From: Pseudomonas tumuqii
GTDB taxonomy: Bacteria; Pseudomonadota; Gammaproteobacteria; Pseudomonadales; Pseudomonadaceae
Direction of reading: 5' to 3'
DNA length: 64,000 nt
Assembly: GCF_013184545.1 (NCBI RefSeq)
Contig: NZ_JAAOJA010000010.1
Coordinates: forward strand, 1-64,000
The translations under genes and the position numbers were made by a program. Below are positions 24,580 through 35,012 of the stretch, piece after piece. The number at the start of each line of letters is the position of its first letter. Positions within the stretch are counted from its first letter, which is position 1. The notes below the pieces were generated by a model that was not told the origin of the DNA, made no database searches, and saw only the letters and a program-made list of their open reading frames with translations.

Positions 24580-26156
24580 CAGCGCATGACAGCAGCGTAC
24601 CCGTGAAGAAACGCCAACCGATCTCCACCGGCTCGGAATGGACCTTCGAACTGATTGGCGCCTACGACCGCGAGATCAGCCGGCTCGCCGAACGCTATGC
24701 GCTGGACACCTATCCCATCCAGATCGAAGTGATCACCGCCGAACAGATGATGGACGCCTACGCCTCGGTGGGCATGCCTCTGGGTTATCACCATTGGTCC
24801 TATGGCAAACATTTCCTTAGCACCGAAAAGAATTACAAACGCGGACAGATGGGCCTGGCCTACGAGATCGTGATCAACTCCGACCCCTGCATCGCCTACC
24901 TGATGGAAGAGAACACCATGTGCATGCAGGCGCTGGTCATCGCCCATGCCTGCTACGGTCACAACAGCTTCTTCAAGGGCAACTACCTGTTTCGCACCTG
25001 GACCGACGCCAGCTCGATTGTCGACTACCTGGTGTTCGCCAAGCAGTACATCATGCAGTGCGAGGAACGCCATGGCATCGATGCGGTGGAAGACCTGCTC
25101 GACTCCTGCCATGCCCTGATGAATTATGGGGTCGACCGCTACAAGCGCCCCTACCCGATTTCCGCCGAAGAGGAGCGGCGCCGGCAGAAGGAGCGCGAAG
25201 AGCACCTGCAGAAACAGATCAACGACCTCTGGCGCACCATTCCCAAGGGCGCCGGCAAGCGCGGCGAGGAAGACAACAAGCGCTTCCCCTCGGAGCCCCA
25301 GGAAAACATCCTGTACTTCCTGGAGAAACACGCCCCCCTGCTCGAACCCTGGCAGCGTGAAGTGATCCGCATCGTGCGCAAGATCGCCCAGTACTTCTAT
25401 CCGCAGCGCCAGACCCAGGTGATGAACGAGGGCTGGGCCTGCTTCTGGCATTACACCCTGATGAACGATCTGTATGACGAGGGCCTGGTCACCGAGGGCT
25501 TCATGATCGAGTTCCTCCAATCGCACACCAGCGTGATCTACCAGCCGCCCTTCGACAGCCCCTACTACAGCGGCATCAACCCCTACACCCTTGGCTTCGC
25601 CATGTACCGCGACATCCGCCGAATCTGCGAAGAGCCCACCGAAGAAGACAAGCACTGGTTCCCCGACATCGCCGGTAGCGACTGGCTGACGACCCTCAAG
25701 TTCGCCATGAGCAGCTTCAAGGATGAGAGCTTCATCCTGCAATACCTGTCGCCCAAGGTGATCCGCGACCTCAAGCTGTTCAGCATTCTCGATGACGATC
25801 AGAAGGATGAATTGCTGGTTCCGGCCATCCATGACGAGCCCGGCTACCAGAGCATCCGCGAAACCCTGGCCGCCCAGTACAACCTGGGCAATCGCGAGCC
25901 CAACATCCAGATCTGGAGCATCGACCGCCGCGGCGACCGCTCACTGACCCTGCGCCACCAGCAGCACGATCGCAAACCCCTGGGCAACTCCACCGATGAA
26001 GTGCTCAAGCACCTGCATCGCCTGTGGGGCTTCGACATTCACTTGGAGACCCTGCAGGGCGACAAACTGATCGACACCCAGCACGTGCCGCCCAAGGGTG
26101 ACAGCGATCACGACGGCGACTACCCGCGGCTCGACCTGGTGATTCCGCCTATCTGA
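24576..26156 (+). CDS. ycgB: SpoVR/YcgB family protein
   Basis: A 526-residue SpoVR family member, normal length for YcgB. Conserved family stretches include GYHHWSYGK (about 66-74), the acidic/His HACYGHNSFFKGNYLF and MNEGWACFWHY, all suggesting a metal-binding helical core. In Bacillus SpoVR is needed for spore cortex formation; in gammaproteobacteria the trio prkA-yeaH-ycgB is co-regulated. No enzymatic activity is known. Confidence 0.93.
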   Translation: MTAHDSSVPVKKRQPISTGSEWTFELIGAYDREISRLAERYALDTYPIQIEVITAEQMMDAYASVGMPLGYHHWSYGKHFLSTEKNYKRGQMGLAYEIVINSDPCIAYLMEENTMCMQALVIAHACYGHNSFFKGNYLFRTWTDASSIVDYLVFAKQYIMQCEERHGIDAVEDLLDSCHALMNYGVDRYKRPYPISAEEERRRQKEREEHLQKQINDLWRTIPKGAGKRGEEDNKRFPSEPQENILYFLEKHAPLLEPWQREVIRIVRKIAQYFYPQRQTQVMNEGWACFWHYTLMNDLYDEGLVTEGFMIEFLQSHTSVIYQPPFDSPYYSGINPYTLGFAMYRDIRRICEEPTEEDKHWFPDIAGSDWLTTLKFAMSSFKDESFILQYLSPKVIRDLKLFSILDDDQKDELLVPAIHDEPGYQSIRETLAAQYNLGNREPNIQIWSIDRRGDRSLTLRHQQHDRKPLGNSTDEVLKHLHRLWGFDIHLETLQGDKLIDTQHVPPKGDSDHDGDYPRLDLVIPPI

Positions 26157-26230
26157 TCGCGCTCCCGCTGCCCACGCCCTCATTAACCCGGATGACCTGA
26201 ACAACTGCGTTTGCGGCAAGCCGGATGCCG

Positions 26231-26273
26231 AGGACGTAGCCCGGGCTACGGGGTTCAAGGGCTCCTACGTCCT
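26231..26273. repeat. inverted repeat upstream of cca
   Basis: AGGACGTAG (26231-26239) and CTACGTCCT (26265-26273) are exact inverses, with an inner CCCGGG-centred GTAG/CTAC stem. It has the look of a Pseudomonas REP-like hairpin. The remaining 26157-26377 sequence shows no ORF. Confidence 0.5.
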
Positions 26274-26377
26274 GCGAGACTTGTTCTCGCCCCCTCCGCT
26301 CTCACTTGCCCTCCCATTCAAGCCATGGCCGCTCAGGCCCTCCAGCCGTTATGCTGTGCCGCAACGGAGGAGCAGGC

Positions 26378-27646
26378 ATGCAGATTTACAAAGTGGGCGG
26401 CGCAGTGCGCGACCGCCTGTTGGGACGCCCGGTCAGCGAGGTCGACTGGGTGGTGGTCGGAGCCACGGCCGAACAGATGCACGAGCAGGGATTCCGCCCG
26501 GTGGGCGCCGACTTCCCGGTGTTCCTGCACCCGCAAACCGGCGAGGAGTATGCCCTGGCGCGAACCGAGCGCAAGAGCGGGCGCGGCTATGGCGGCTTCA
26601 CCTTCTACGCCAGCGCGGACGTCACCCTCGAAGAAGACCTGATCCGCCGCGACCTCACCGTCAACGCCATGGCCGAGGACGTACAGGGCCGCCTGATCGA
26701 CCCCTATGGCGGCCAGCGCGACCTCGAAGCCAAGCTGCTACGGCACGTCTCCCCGGCCTTCGCCGAAGACCCACTGCGCGTCCTGCGGGTCGCCCGCTTT
26801 GCCGCGCGCTATGCACCACTGGGTTTTCGCGTGGCGCCCGAGACCCTGGCGCTGATGCGGCAACTGAGCGACTCCGGCGAACTTTCGGCGCTGACGGCCG
26901 AACGCAGCTGGAAGGAAATCTCCCGCGCCCTGCTCGAACCGCGTCCCGATGTGTTTATCCAGGTCCTGCGTGACTGCGGCGCACTCAAGGCGCTGCTGCC
27001 GGAAGTCGACACCCTGTTCGGCGTGCCACAGCCACCCGCCCATCACCCGGAAATAGACACCGGCGTGCACGTACTCAGCGTGCTGCGTCAGTGCGCCGAA
27101 CACCAGCAGCCGCTGGCGGTGCGCTGGGCCTGCCTGCTGCATGATGTCGGCAAAGGCCTGACGCCGAAGGCCGACTGGCCCCGGCATATCGCCCACGAAC
27201 GACGCGGGCTGAAGCTGATCCGGGCGATCAACGAACGCAGCAAGGCCCCGAAAGACTGCCAGGAGCTGGCCCTGCTGGTCGGCGAATACCACACCCACGG
27301 CCACCGCGCCCTGGAGCTGAAAGCCTCGACCCTGCTGGAGCTGCTGCAGCACTTCGATGTGTTTCGCCGCCCGCAGCGCTTCGAGGCGTTCATCGCCGCC
27401 TGTGAGATGGACGCCCGTGGACGGGACGGACTGGAACAACGCGCCTACCCGCAGGCCGATTACCTGCGCGGCGCCATGCAGGCGGCCCGTGCCGTGGCGG
27501 TACAGCCGCTGCTGGAGCAGGGCTTGCAAGGTCCCGAACTGGGCGAGGCGCTCAAGCGCGAGCGCCTCAAGGCGCTCAAGGCCTACAAGGCGAGCCATCA
27601 GCCGAGCCTTGCGCCGGTCTCCGCGGATGCGCGCGGCGAGCTCTAG
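26378..27646 (+). CDS. cca: CCA-adding multifunctional tRNA nucleotidyltransferase
   Basis: A 422-residue class II CCA enzyme. Nucleotidyltransferase head KVGGAVRD (4-11) with EVDWVVVGA metal acids, the DPYGGQRDLEAKLLRHV neck and a C-terminal HD phosphohydrolase domain (LLHDVGKG; EYHTHG) that gives 2'3'-cyclic phosphodiesterase activity in the bacterial form. Start at 26378 has GGAGGAG 6 bases upstream. It repairs and completes tRNA 3' ends. Confidence 0.96.
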   Translation: MQIYKVGGAVRDRLLGRPVSEVDWVVVGATAEQMHEQGFRPVGADFPVFLHPQTGEEYALARTERKSGRGYGGFTFYASADVTLEEDLIRRDLTVNAMAEDVQGRLIDPYGGQRDLEAKLLRHVSPAFAEDPLRVLRVARFAARYAPLGFRVAPETLALMRQLSDSGELSALTAERSWKEISRALLEPRPDVFIQVLRDCGALKALLPEVDTLFGVPQPPAHHPEIDTGVHVLSVLRQCAEHQQPLAVRWACLLHDVGKGLTPKADWPRHIAHERRGLKLIRAINERSKAPKDCQELALLVGEYHTHGHRALELKASTLLELLQHFDVFRRPQRFEAFIAACEMDARGRDGLEQRAYPQADYLRGAMQAARAVAVQPLLEQGLQGPELGEALKRERLKALKAYKASHQPSLAPVSADARGEL

Positions 27647-27651
27647 CAGCT

Positions 27652-27674
27652 CTAGCAGCCCGTCAGGCTGCTAG
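27652..27674. terminator. hairpin between convergent cca and folK
   Basis: CTAGCAGCC and GGCTGCTAG are perfect 9-base arms around CGTCA. It sits exactly between the two converging genes and includes the folK stop codon. There is no T-tract, so it may act as a bidirectional roadblock rather than a standard terminator. Confidence 0.45.
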
Positions 27675-28210
27675 GCGGACCCGGGGAATGCCGCGAGCAG
27701 GTCGGCCGGGGTCAGTTCGCTTCCGCACCACTGGAATGGCACGGGACAGAGTTGCTGATTGATCTGCGCCGCCCGCCACAGCGCGGCAAAACTGCGCTGC
27801 TCTGCAGGGTGCAGGCGATCCGGCAGCAGCAGCGCCAATGGCCAGAGCACAAAGGCGTTTTTCAGGATTTCTGCCCGCGGCAGCACCAGCCCATCGAAAT
27901 TACCGACCTGATCGCCGTACAGCAGAACATCGATATCCAGTGGCAGGCCCTTGCGCTCGGGCGCATAACGGCCGTTGTCCGCCTCGATGAATTTCAGCCG
28001 GCGATCCAGCTCACCCAACGGCAGCTCGCTATAGCCCGCCACCACCAGGTTGAAGAAGGGGCCACTCTTGATGCCCACCGCCTGGCTTTCGAACACCGGC
28101 GAGCAGCGCATGTCGCCCAGCATGGCGGCCAGCGCCTCGAGCCCGGCCTGCAAATGCGCCTCACGCTCGATATTGCTGCCCAGACCTAGCACAACGGGAG
28201 TTAGCGACAT
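27671..28210 (-). CDS. folK: 2-amino-4-hydroxy-6-hydroxymethyldihydropteridine diphosphokinase
   Basis: A 179-residue HPPK. Motifs: LGLGSNIERE (8-17), substrate loop VVAGYSELPL, and PLDIDVLLYGD with the two metal aspartates. It pyrophosphorylates the pterin in tetrahydrofolate synthesis. It overlaps folB by 10 bases, forming a folB-folK pair. Confidence 0.95.
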   Translation of the reverse strand: MSLTPVVLGLGSNIEREAHLQAGLEALAAMLGDMRCSPVFESQAVGIKSGPFFNLVVAGYSELPLGELDRRLKFIEADNGRYAPERKGLPLDIDVLLYGDQVGNFDGLVLPRAEILKNAFVLWPLALLLPDRLHPAEQRSFAALWRAAQINQQLCPVPFQWCGSELTPADLLAAFPGSA

Positions 28211-28557
28211 CCGCGCTCGATCTCCACACCAACACCGCCAATCGCCGCCGGTACCGCACCGGGCTTGGTCAACCTGAGGCGCAGCCAGGGAATCTGGAAC
28301 TCGTTCATCAATACCTCGGCCAGCCGCTCGGCAAAGGTTTCCACCAGAATGAACTGCGCTTCGCTGGCGAAGGCCTGGACACGCGCCGACACCGCCGCGT
28401 AATCGAGTGCCTTGCTCAGGTCATCGCCAGCCGCTGCCGGGCGATTGTCCCACCCCAGGCACAGATCCAGGCGCAAGCACTGGCGGATGGTTCGTTCCCA
28501 GTCGTAGGCGCCGATTACCGTATCGACTTCCAGACCTTCAATAAAAACTGTGTCCAA
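28201..28557 (-). CDS. folB: dihydroneopterin aldolase
   Basis: A 118-residue FolB: DTVFIEGLEVDTVIGAYDWER with the conserved Glu/Tyr region, and KALDYAAVSARV. It converts dihydroneopterin to the folK substrate. The start is taken as TTG at 28557 (reading LDTVFIEGL), because GGAGAG lies 5-10 bases upstream and homologues start at this point. The 6-codon longer ATG version places the ribosome site inside the gene. Confidence 0.9.
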   Translation of the reverse strand: MDTVFIEGLEVDTVIGAYDWERTIRQCLRLDLCLGWDNRPAAAGDDLSKALDYAAVSARVQAFASEAQFILVETFAERLAEVLMNEFQIPWLRLRLTKPGAVPAAIGGVGVEIERGCR

Positions 28558-28787
28558 GCACTCTCTCCACAACACGCCAAAGCCGCACCAACTCGCTGGC
28601 TGGCCGAGTAACCACTACTGTGCACGACTATACGGCGTTGAAATCAGGTTTAAATGCTCATTTGCGACTCGTACACCACGCTTTTGTCTTGCCGGGCTAG
28701 CCCCGCACGCCATCGTGGTACTGCGCTCGCTACCTTTTTCAACTGCCTGCTAGAATCCAGCCATTCCTTCACCGCGGAATGGCTACC

Positions 28788-29357
28788 ATGTTTTGGCTGC
28801 TGGCGATCCTCGCCTACCTGCTCGGCTCACTGTCCTTCGCCATTCTACTCAGCCGCAAGGCCGGTGGGCCGGATCCGCGCGTCAGTGGCTCCGGCAACCC
28901 CGGCGCTACCAATATGCTGCGGGTCGCCGGCAAACGCCTGGCCGGTCTGACCCTGCTCGGCGACCTGCTCAAGGGCTTGCTCCCGGTCCTGGCTGGCGCC
29001 CTGCTTGGCTTGAGCCTGCAACAACAAGCCTGGCTCGGCCTCGCAGCTGTGATCGGCCATCTTTACCCGCTGTACTTTCGCTTCCGTGGCGGCAAAGGCG
29101 TCGCCACTGCCGCCGGCATGCTGCTGGGGCTTTACCCGCCGGCGGCACTGCTGGCCATCTGCGCCTGGCTACTGAGTTTCAACCTGACCCGCACCAGCTC
29201 ATTGGCCGCGCTGATCGCCACCCCGCTGAGCCTGCCATTGCTGGCCTGGCAACAACCTGCAGCATTGCTGCCGATGAGTGCAGTGACTGGCCTGATCGTC
29301 TGGCGACACCGTAGCAATCTACGCGACCTGTTCGACGGCCGGGAACGGCATTTTTAA
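28788..29357 (+). CDS. plsY: glycerol-3-phosphate acyltransferase PlsY
   Basis: A 189-residue integral membrane enzyme with about five hydrophobic segments. The three PlsY motifs are seen: SGSGNPGATN, the GHLYPLYFRFRGGKGVAT loop and a later NLTRTSS region. It acylates glycerol-3-phosphate with acyl-phosphate as the first step of phospholipid synthesis. ATG at 28788 (MFWLLAIL) preferred over the in-frame ATG 9 bases upstream because GGAA spacing fits better. Divergent from folB, convergent with tsaD. Confidence 0.94.
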   Translation: MFWLLAILAYLLGSLSFAILLSRKAGGPDPRVSGSGNPGATNMLRVAGKRLAGLTLLGDLLKGLLPVLAGALLGLSLQQQAWLGLAAVIGHLYPLYFRFRGGKGVATAAGMLLGLYPPAALLAICAWLLSFNLTRTSSLAALIATPLSLPLLAWQQPAALLPMSAVTGLIVWRHRSNLRDLFDGRERHF

Positions 29358-29413
29358 CCAGCCGCCGTTAGACAAGCGGCAGACCGACAGCAGCTTGTGC
29401 CACCCAGCTCGTT

Positions 29414-30439
29414 CTAGAGCGCCGGCAACGCCTCCATCGGCCAACGCGCCTGCACCTTGATATTCAGTTCCTCATGCTGCCCGGCCTTGAGGCGCTGGCA
29501 ACCGGCATAGGCGATCATCGCGCCGTTGTCGGTGCAGAACGCCGGACGGGCGTAGAACACCTGTCCCTTGAACTCGCTCAGCATTTTTTCCAGCCCCAGA
29601 CGCAGCGCCTTGTTCGCACTGACGCCGCCAGCGATCACCAGAGAGTTGAGCCCGGCCTGCTTGAGCGCCCGCCGGCACTTGATGGTCAGGGTCTCGACCA
29701 CCGCCTGCTGGAACGCCAGGGCGACGTCACAGCGGGTCTGCTCGCCGTCATCACCGGCGGCGCGGCACTGCTGCCAGGTATTCAGGGTAAAAGTCTTCAA
29801 GCCGCTGAAACTGAAATCCAGTCCCGGCCGGTCGGTCATCGGCCGCGGGAAAGTAAAGCGCCCCGGCGTGCCTCGCTCGGCCAGTCGCGCGATTTCCGGC
29901 CCACCCGGATATTGCAGGCCCATCAGCTTGGCGGTCTTGTCGAAGGCTTCGCCGGCGGCATCGTCGAGTGACTCGCCGAGCAGTTGGTAACGACCAATGC
30001 CATCGACCCTCACCAGCTGGGTATGGCCCCCGGAGACCAACAAAGCGACGAACGGAAAAGCCGGCGGATTTTCTTCCAGCATCGGGGCCAGCAAGTGGCC
30101 TTCCATATGGTGCACGCCAAGCGCCGGAATGCCCCAGGCGAAGGCCAGCGCCTGGGCGCAGGAGGCACCCACCAGCAGTGCCCCGACCAGACCCGGACCG
30201 GCGGTATAGGCAACCGCCTGGATATCGCCCGGCGTGCATTTGGCCTCGGCCAATACCTCGCGGATCAACGGCAGCATGCGTTTGACGTGATCGCGCGAGG
30301 CCAGCTCGGGCACCACCCCGCCGTAAATACGGTGCTGCTCGATCTGACTGAACAAGGCATCGGCCAGCAGGCCACGCTCGCTGTGATAGAGTGCGACACC
30401 GGTCTCATCGCATGAAGTTTCCAATCCCAGTACCAGCAT
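29414..30439 (-). CDS. tsaD: tRNA N6-threonylcarbamoyladenosine transferase TsaD
   Basis: A 341-residue TsaD (Gcp/YgjD). Motifs: LGLETSCDETG at the N-terminus, metal-binding HHMEGHLLAP, SGGHTQLV and AGGVSANKALR. It transfers threonylcarbamoyl to A37 of ANN-reading tRNAs with TsaB/TsaE. ATG at 30439 chosen over a TTG two codons upstream. Divergent from rpsU, as is usual in gammaproteobacteria. Confidence 0.96.
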   Translation of the reverse strand: MLVLGLETSCDETGVALYHSERGLLADALFSQIEQHRIYGGVVPELASRDHVKRMLPLIREVLAEAKCTPGDIQAVAYTAGPGLVGALLVGASCAQALAFAWGIPALGVHHMEGHLLAPMLEENPPAFPFVALLVSGGHTQLVRVDGIGRYQLLGESLDDAAGEAFDKTAKLMGLQYPGGPEIARLAERGTPGRFTFPRPMTDRPGLDFSFSGLKTFTLNTWQQCRAAGDDGEQTRCDVALAFQQAVVETLTIKCRRALKQAGLNSLVIAGGVSANKALRLGLEKMLSEFKGQVFYARPAFCTDNGAMIAYAGCQRLKAGQHEELNIKVQARWPMEALPAL

Positions 30440-30533
30440 GGGCAACGCCTTGATATCGAGGGGCTAAACGCCAGAAGGCGCGCATGATAATCGGCGCTGG
30501 CGGACTCAGACCAGCCCTTTTCGATCAGAGGCT

Positions 30534-30562
30534 TTGCATTCCTGGCGATGAGACGGTAACAT
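30534..30562 (+). promoter_or_regulatory. putative sigma-70 promoter of rpsU-dnaG-rpoD
   Basis: TTGCAT (30534-30539), a 17-base spacer and TAACAT (30557-30562) lie about 85 bases upstream of rpsU. Sequence match is good but not experimentally known. Confidence 0.5.
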
Positions 30563-30645
30563 CCGCAACCCTTAAAAACGTACGTTCTCCAGCGCCATTT
30601 GCCAGGAGCACGACACCCCCCGGTAATAAAGAAGGTACGCCCTGG

Positions 30646-30861
30646 ATGCCAGCCGTCAAAGTTAAAGAGAACGAACCCTTCGACGTAGCTCTGCGTCGTT
30701 TCAAGCGCTCCTGCGAAAAAGCCGGTGTTCTGGCCGAAGTTCGCAGCCGTGAATTTTATGAAAAGCCGACTTCCGAGCGTAAGCGCAAAGCAGCAGCCGC
30801 TGTTAAGCGTCACGCCAAGAAAGTACAGCGCGAACAGCGCCGCAGCGTCCGCCTGTACTAA
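30646..30861 (+). CDS. rpsU: 30S ribosomal protein S21
   Basis: The 71-residue product MPAVKVKENEPFDVALRRFK... ends in a very basic tail, exactly the family length. S21 helps mRNA recognition on the 30S subunit. It opens the macromolecular synthesis operon; a terminator follows and dnaG starts 140 bases later. Confidence 0.97.
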   Translation: MPAVKVKENEPFDVALRRFKRSCEKAGVLAEVRSREFYEKPTSERKRKAAAAVKRHAKKVQREQRRSVRLY

Positions 30862-30885
30862 TACGTACAAGCGCAACGCCTGAAT

Positions 30886-30912
30886 GCCCGGCCTCGGCCG
30901 GGCTTCGCTTTT
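30886..30912 (+). terminator. terminator/attenuator after rpsU
   Basis: GCCCGGC-CTCG-GCCGGGC is followed by TTCGCTTTT. It would reduce read-through into dnaG so that S21 is made in excess of primase, as in the E. coli operon. No ORF (including a yqeY) exists in 30862-31001. Confidence 0.7.
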
Positions 30913-31001
30913 GGACTCCGCACCACCCACGGGTGGCGCGGGGTCTTTTAGTTTCCGTAGTATTTGTCCAGCCGCCTCGCACGGCAGTATCCTGAGCGCC
31001 T

Positions 31002-32996
31002 ATGGCCGGCCTGATCCCACAGTCTTTTATCGATGACCTGCTCAACCGCACCGATATCGTCGACGTGGTCGCCTCGCGCATCCAGCTGAAAAAGGCCGGC
31101 AAGAACTACACCGCCTGCTGCCCCTTCCATAAAGAAAAGACCCCCTCATTCAGCGTCAGCCCGGACAAGCAGTTCTATTACTGCTTCGGCTGCGGCGCCG
31201 GCGGCAACGCCCTGGGCTTTGTCATGGACCACGACCAACTGGACTTCCCCCAGGCGGTCGAGGACCTGGCCAAGCGCGCCGGCATGGAGGTGCCGCGCGA
31301 AGAAGGTGGACGCAACAGCAGCAACAAGCCGCGCCAACCCACCGACTCACCGCTCTACCCGCTACTGACCGCCGCCGCCGAGTACTACCGCCAGGCCCTG
31401 AAGAGCCATCCGCAGCGCAAGGCCGCCGTCGACTACCTCAAGGGCCGCGGCCTGTCCGGCGAGATCGCCCGCGACTTCGGTCTCGGCTTCGCCCCGCCCG
31501 GCTGGGACAACCTGCACAAGCACCTGGCCAGCGACAGCCTGCAGCAGAAGGCCATGATCGACGCCGGCCTGCTGGTGGAAAACGCCGACAACCCGGAAAA
31601 GATCAAGCGCTACGACCGCTTCCGCGACCGGGTGATCTTCCCCATCCGCGACAGCCGCGGCCGGGTGATCGCCTTCGGCGGCCGGGTGCTCGGCGACGAC
31701 AAACCCAAGTACCTGAACTCCCCGGAAACCCCGGTATTCCACAAGGGCCAGGAACTCTACGGCCTGTTCGAGGCACGCAAGAGCAACCGCGATCTCGACG
31801 AGATCATGGTGGTCGAAGGCTACATGGACGTCATCGCCCTGGCCCAGCAAGGCCTGCGCAACGCCGTCGCCACCCTCGGCACCGCCACCAGCGAAGAACA
31901 CCTCAAGCGCCTGTTCCGCATCGTGCCCAGCGTGCTGTTCTGCTTCGACGGCGACGCCGCCGGACGCAATGCCGCCTGGCGTGCCCTGGAAGCGACCCTG
32001 CCCAGCCTGCAGGACGGTCGGCGCGCGCGCTTCCTGTTCCTCCCCGAAGGCGAAGACCCGGACACCCTGGTACGCAGCGAAGGCACCGACGCCTTCCGCG
32101 CCCGCATCAACCAGCAGGCGCAACCGCTGGCCGACTACTTCTTCCAGCAACTCAGCGAAGAGGCCGACCCGCGCTCACTCGAAGGCAAAGCCCACCTGAT
32201 GACCCTGGCCGCCCCACTGATCGACAAGATCCCCGGCAACAACCTGCGCACCCTGATGCGCCAGCGCCTCACCGAAATCACCGGCCTCAGCGGCGAAGCT
32301 CTGAGCCAGATGGCACCCGCCACCAAGAGCAGCGCCCATTCCAGCACCGGCCCAGCTCCCGGCGATTACCACCCGGACCATGGCGAAATTCCCGATAGTG
32401 CCTACTATGATGTCGCCCCCAGCCACAATGAATATGAAAATCCCGCCCCAACGGCGGGCTTCGAGCGCAGCAAGGGCAAGAGCAATTGGAAGAAAGAAGG
32501 CGGAAAATGGAGTAAAAAGGGCCGCGACGACTTCACCCCACGCGCACCACGCACCGCCGTCAGCGTCGAATCGCCACACCTGAGTGCGTTACGCACGCTG
32601 CTGCACCACCCCGAACTGGCCCAGAATGTCGAAGACGTCAGCCACTTCGCCGCCGAAGACGACACCTACGCACAACTGCTGGTGGCCCTGCTCGGCGCCC
32701 TGCAAAAGAACCCGAAACTGCGCGCCCTGCAACTGATCGCACGCTGGCACGGTACCGAGCAAGGCCGTCTGTTACGGGCCCTGGCGGAAAAAGAGTGGCT
32801 GATTTCAGCCGACAACCTTGAACAACAGTTTTTTGACACTATAACTAGTCTTGTGGCCCGCCAACGCGAGCGCAGCCTGGAACATTTGATCAACAAGGCC
32901 CGTCAAAGTGAGTTGAGTGCAGAGGAAAAAAACCAACTGCGCAACCTGCTGAGCCGTAATGCATCACCGGTAATCCCGAGCCCAACTGGCGCATAG
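31002..32996 (+). CDS. dnaG: DNA primase
   Basis: A 664-residue primase: zinc-binding domain with C40, H43, C61, C64 (ACCPFHKEKTPSF, YYCFGCGAGG), RNA polymerase/Toprim core with VVEGYMDVIAL and the CFDGDAAGRNA metal acids, and a C-terminal helicase-binding region (about 520-660). The linker 430-510 is low complexity (Ser/Pro/Glu/Lys-rich). It makes RNA primers at the fork with DnaB. Confidence 0.97.
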   Translation: MAGLIPQSFIDDLLNRTDIVDVVASRIQLKKAGKNYTACCPFHKEKTPSFSVSPDKQFYYCFGCGAGGNALGFVMDHDQLDFPQAVEDLAKRAGMEVPREEGGRNSSNKPRQPTDSPLYPLLTAAAEYYRQALKSHPQRKAAVDYLKGRGLSGEIARDFGLGFAPPGWDNLHKHLASDSLQQKAMIDAGLLVENADNPEKIKRYDRFRDRVIFPIRDSRGRVIAFGGRVLGDDKPKYLNSPETPVFHKGQELYGLFEARKSNRDLDEIMVVEGYMDVIALAQQGLRNAVATLGTATSEEHLKRLFRIVPSVLFCFDGDAAGRNAAWRALEATLPSLQDGRRARFLFLPEGEDPDTLVRSEGTDAFRARINQQAQPLADYFFQQLSEEADPRSLEGKAHLMTLAAPLIDKIPGNNLRTLMRQRLTEITGLSGEALSQMAPATKSSAHSSTGPAPGDYHPDHGEIPDSAYYDVAPSHNEYENPAPTAGFERSKGKSNWKKEGGKWSKKGRDDFTPRAPRTAVSVESPHLSALRTLLHHPELAQNVEDVSHFAAEDDTYAQLLVALLGALQKNPKLRALQLIARWHGTEQGRLLRALAEKEWLISADNLEQQFFDTITSLVARQRERSLEHLINKARQSELSAEEKNQLRNLLSRNASPVIPSPTGA

Positions 32997-33010
32997 GGGT
33001 CTTATTCGGG

Positions 33011-33016
33011 TATAAT
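33011..33016 (+). promoter_or_regulatory. -10 box before rpoD
   Basis: A perfect TATAAT lies 48 bases before the rpoD start, preceded by TTCGGG. No good -35 at 17 bases, so its strength is uncertain. It would give rpoD an internal promoter. Confidence 0.45.
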
Positions 33017-33063
33017 CCGCGGCTTGTTTTTAGCCCGCCAAGACCTTCAGTGGATAGGGTGTT

Positions 33064-34911
<1,848 letters not shown>

Positions 34912-34916
34912 TCCAG

Positions 34917-34942
34917 AACCCCCGGCCAACACCGGGGGTTTT
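34917..34942 (+). terminator. rho-independent terminator after rpoD
   Basis: AACCCCCGG-CCAACA-CCGGGGGTT followed by TT; the stem is 9 bp and GC-rich. Confidence 0.85.
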
Positions 34943-35012
34943 GCTATCTGCCTAGCCGAGTGCCAAGCCTGGCCTACACTCGGAGTACCACCCGTTCCGT
35001 GACGAGGCCGCC

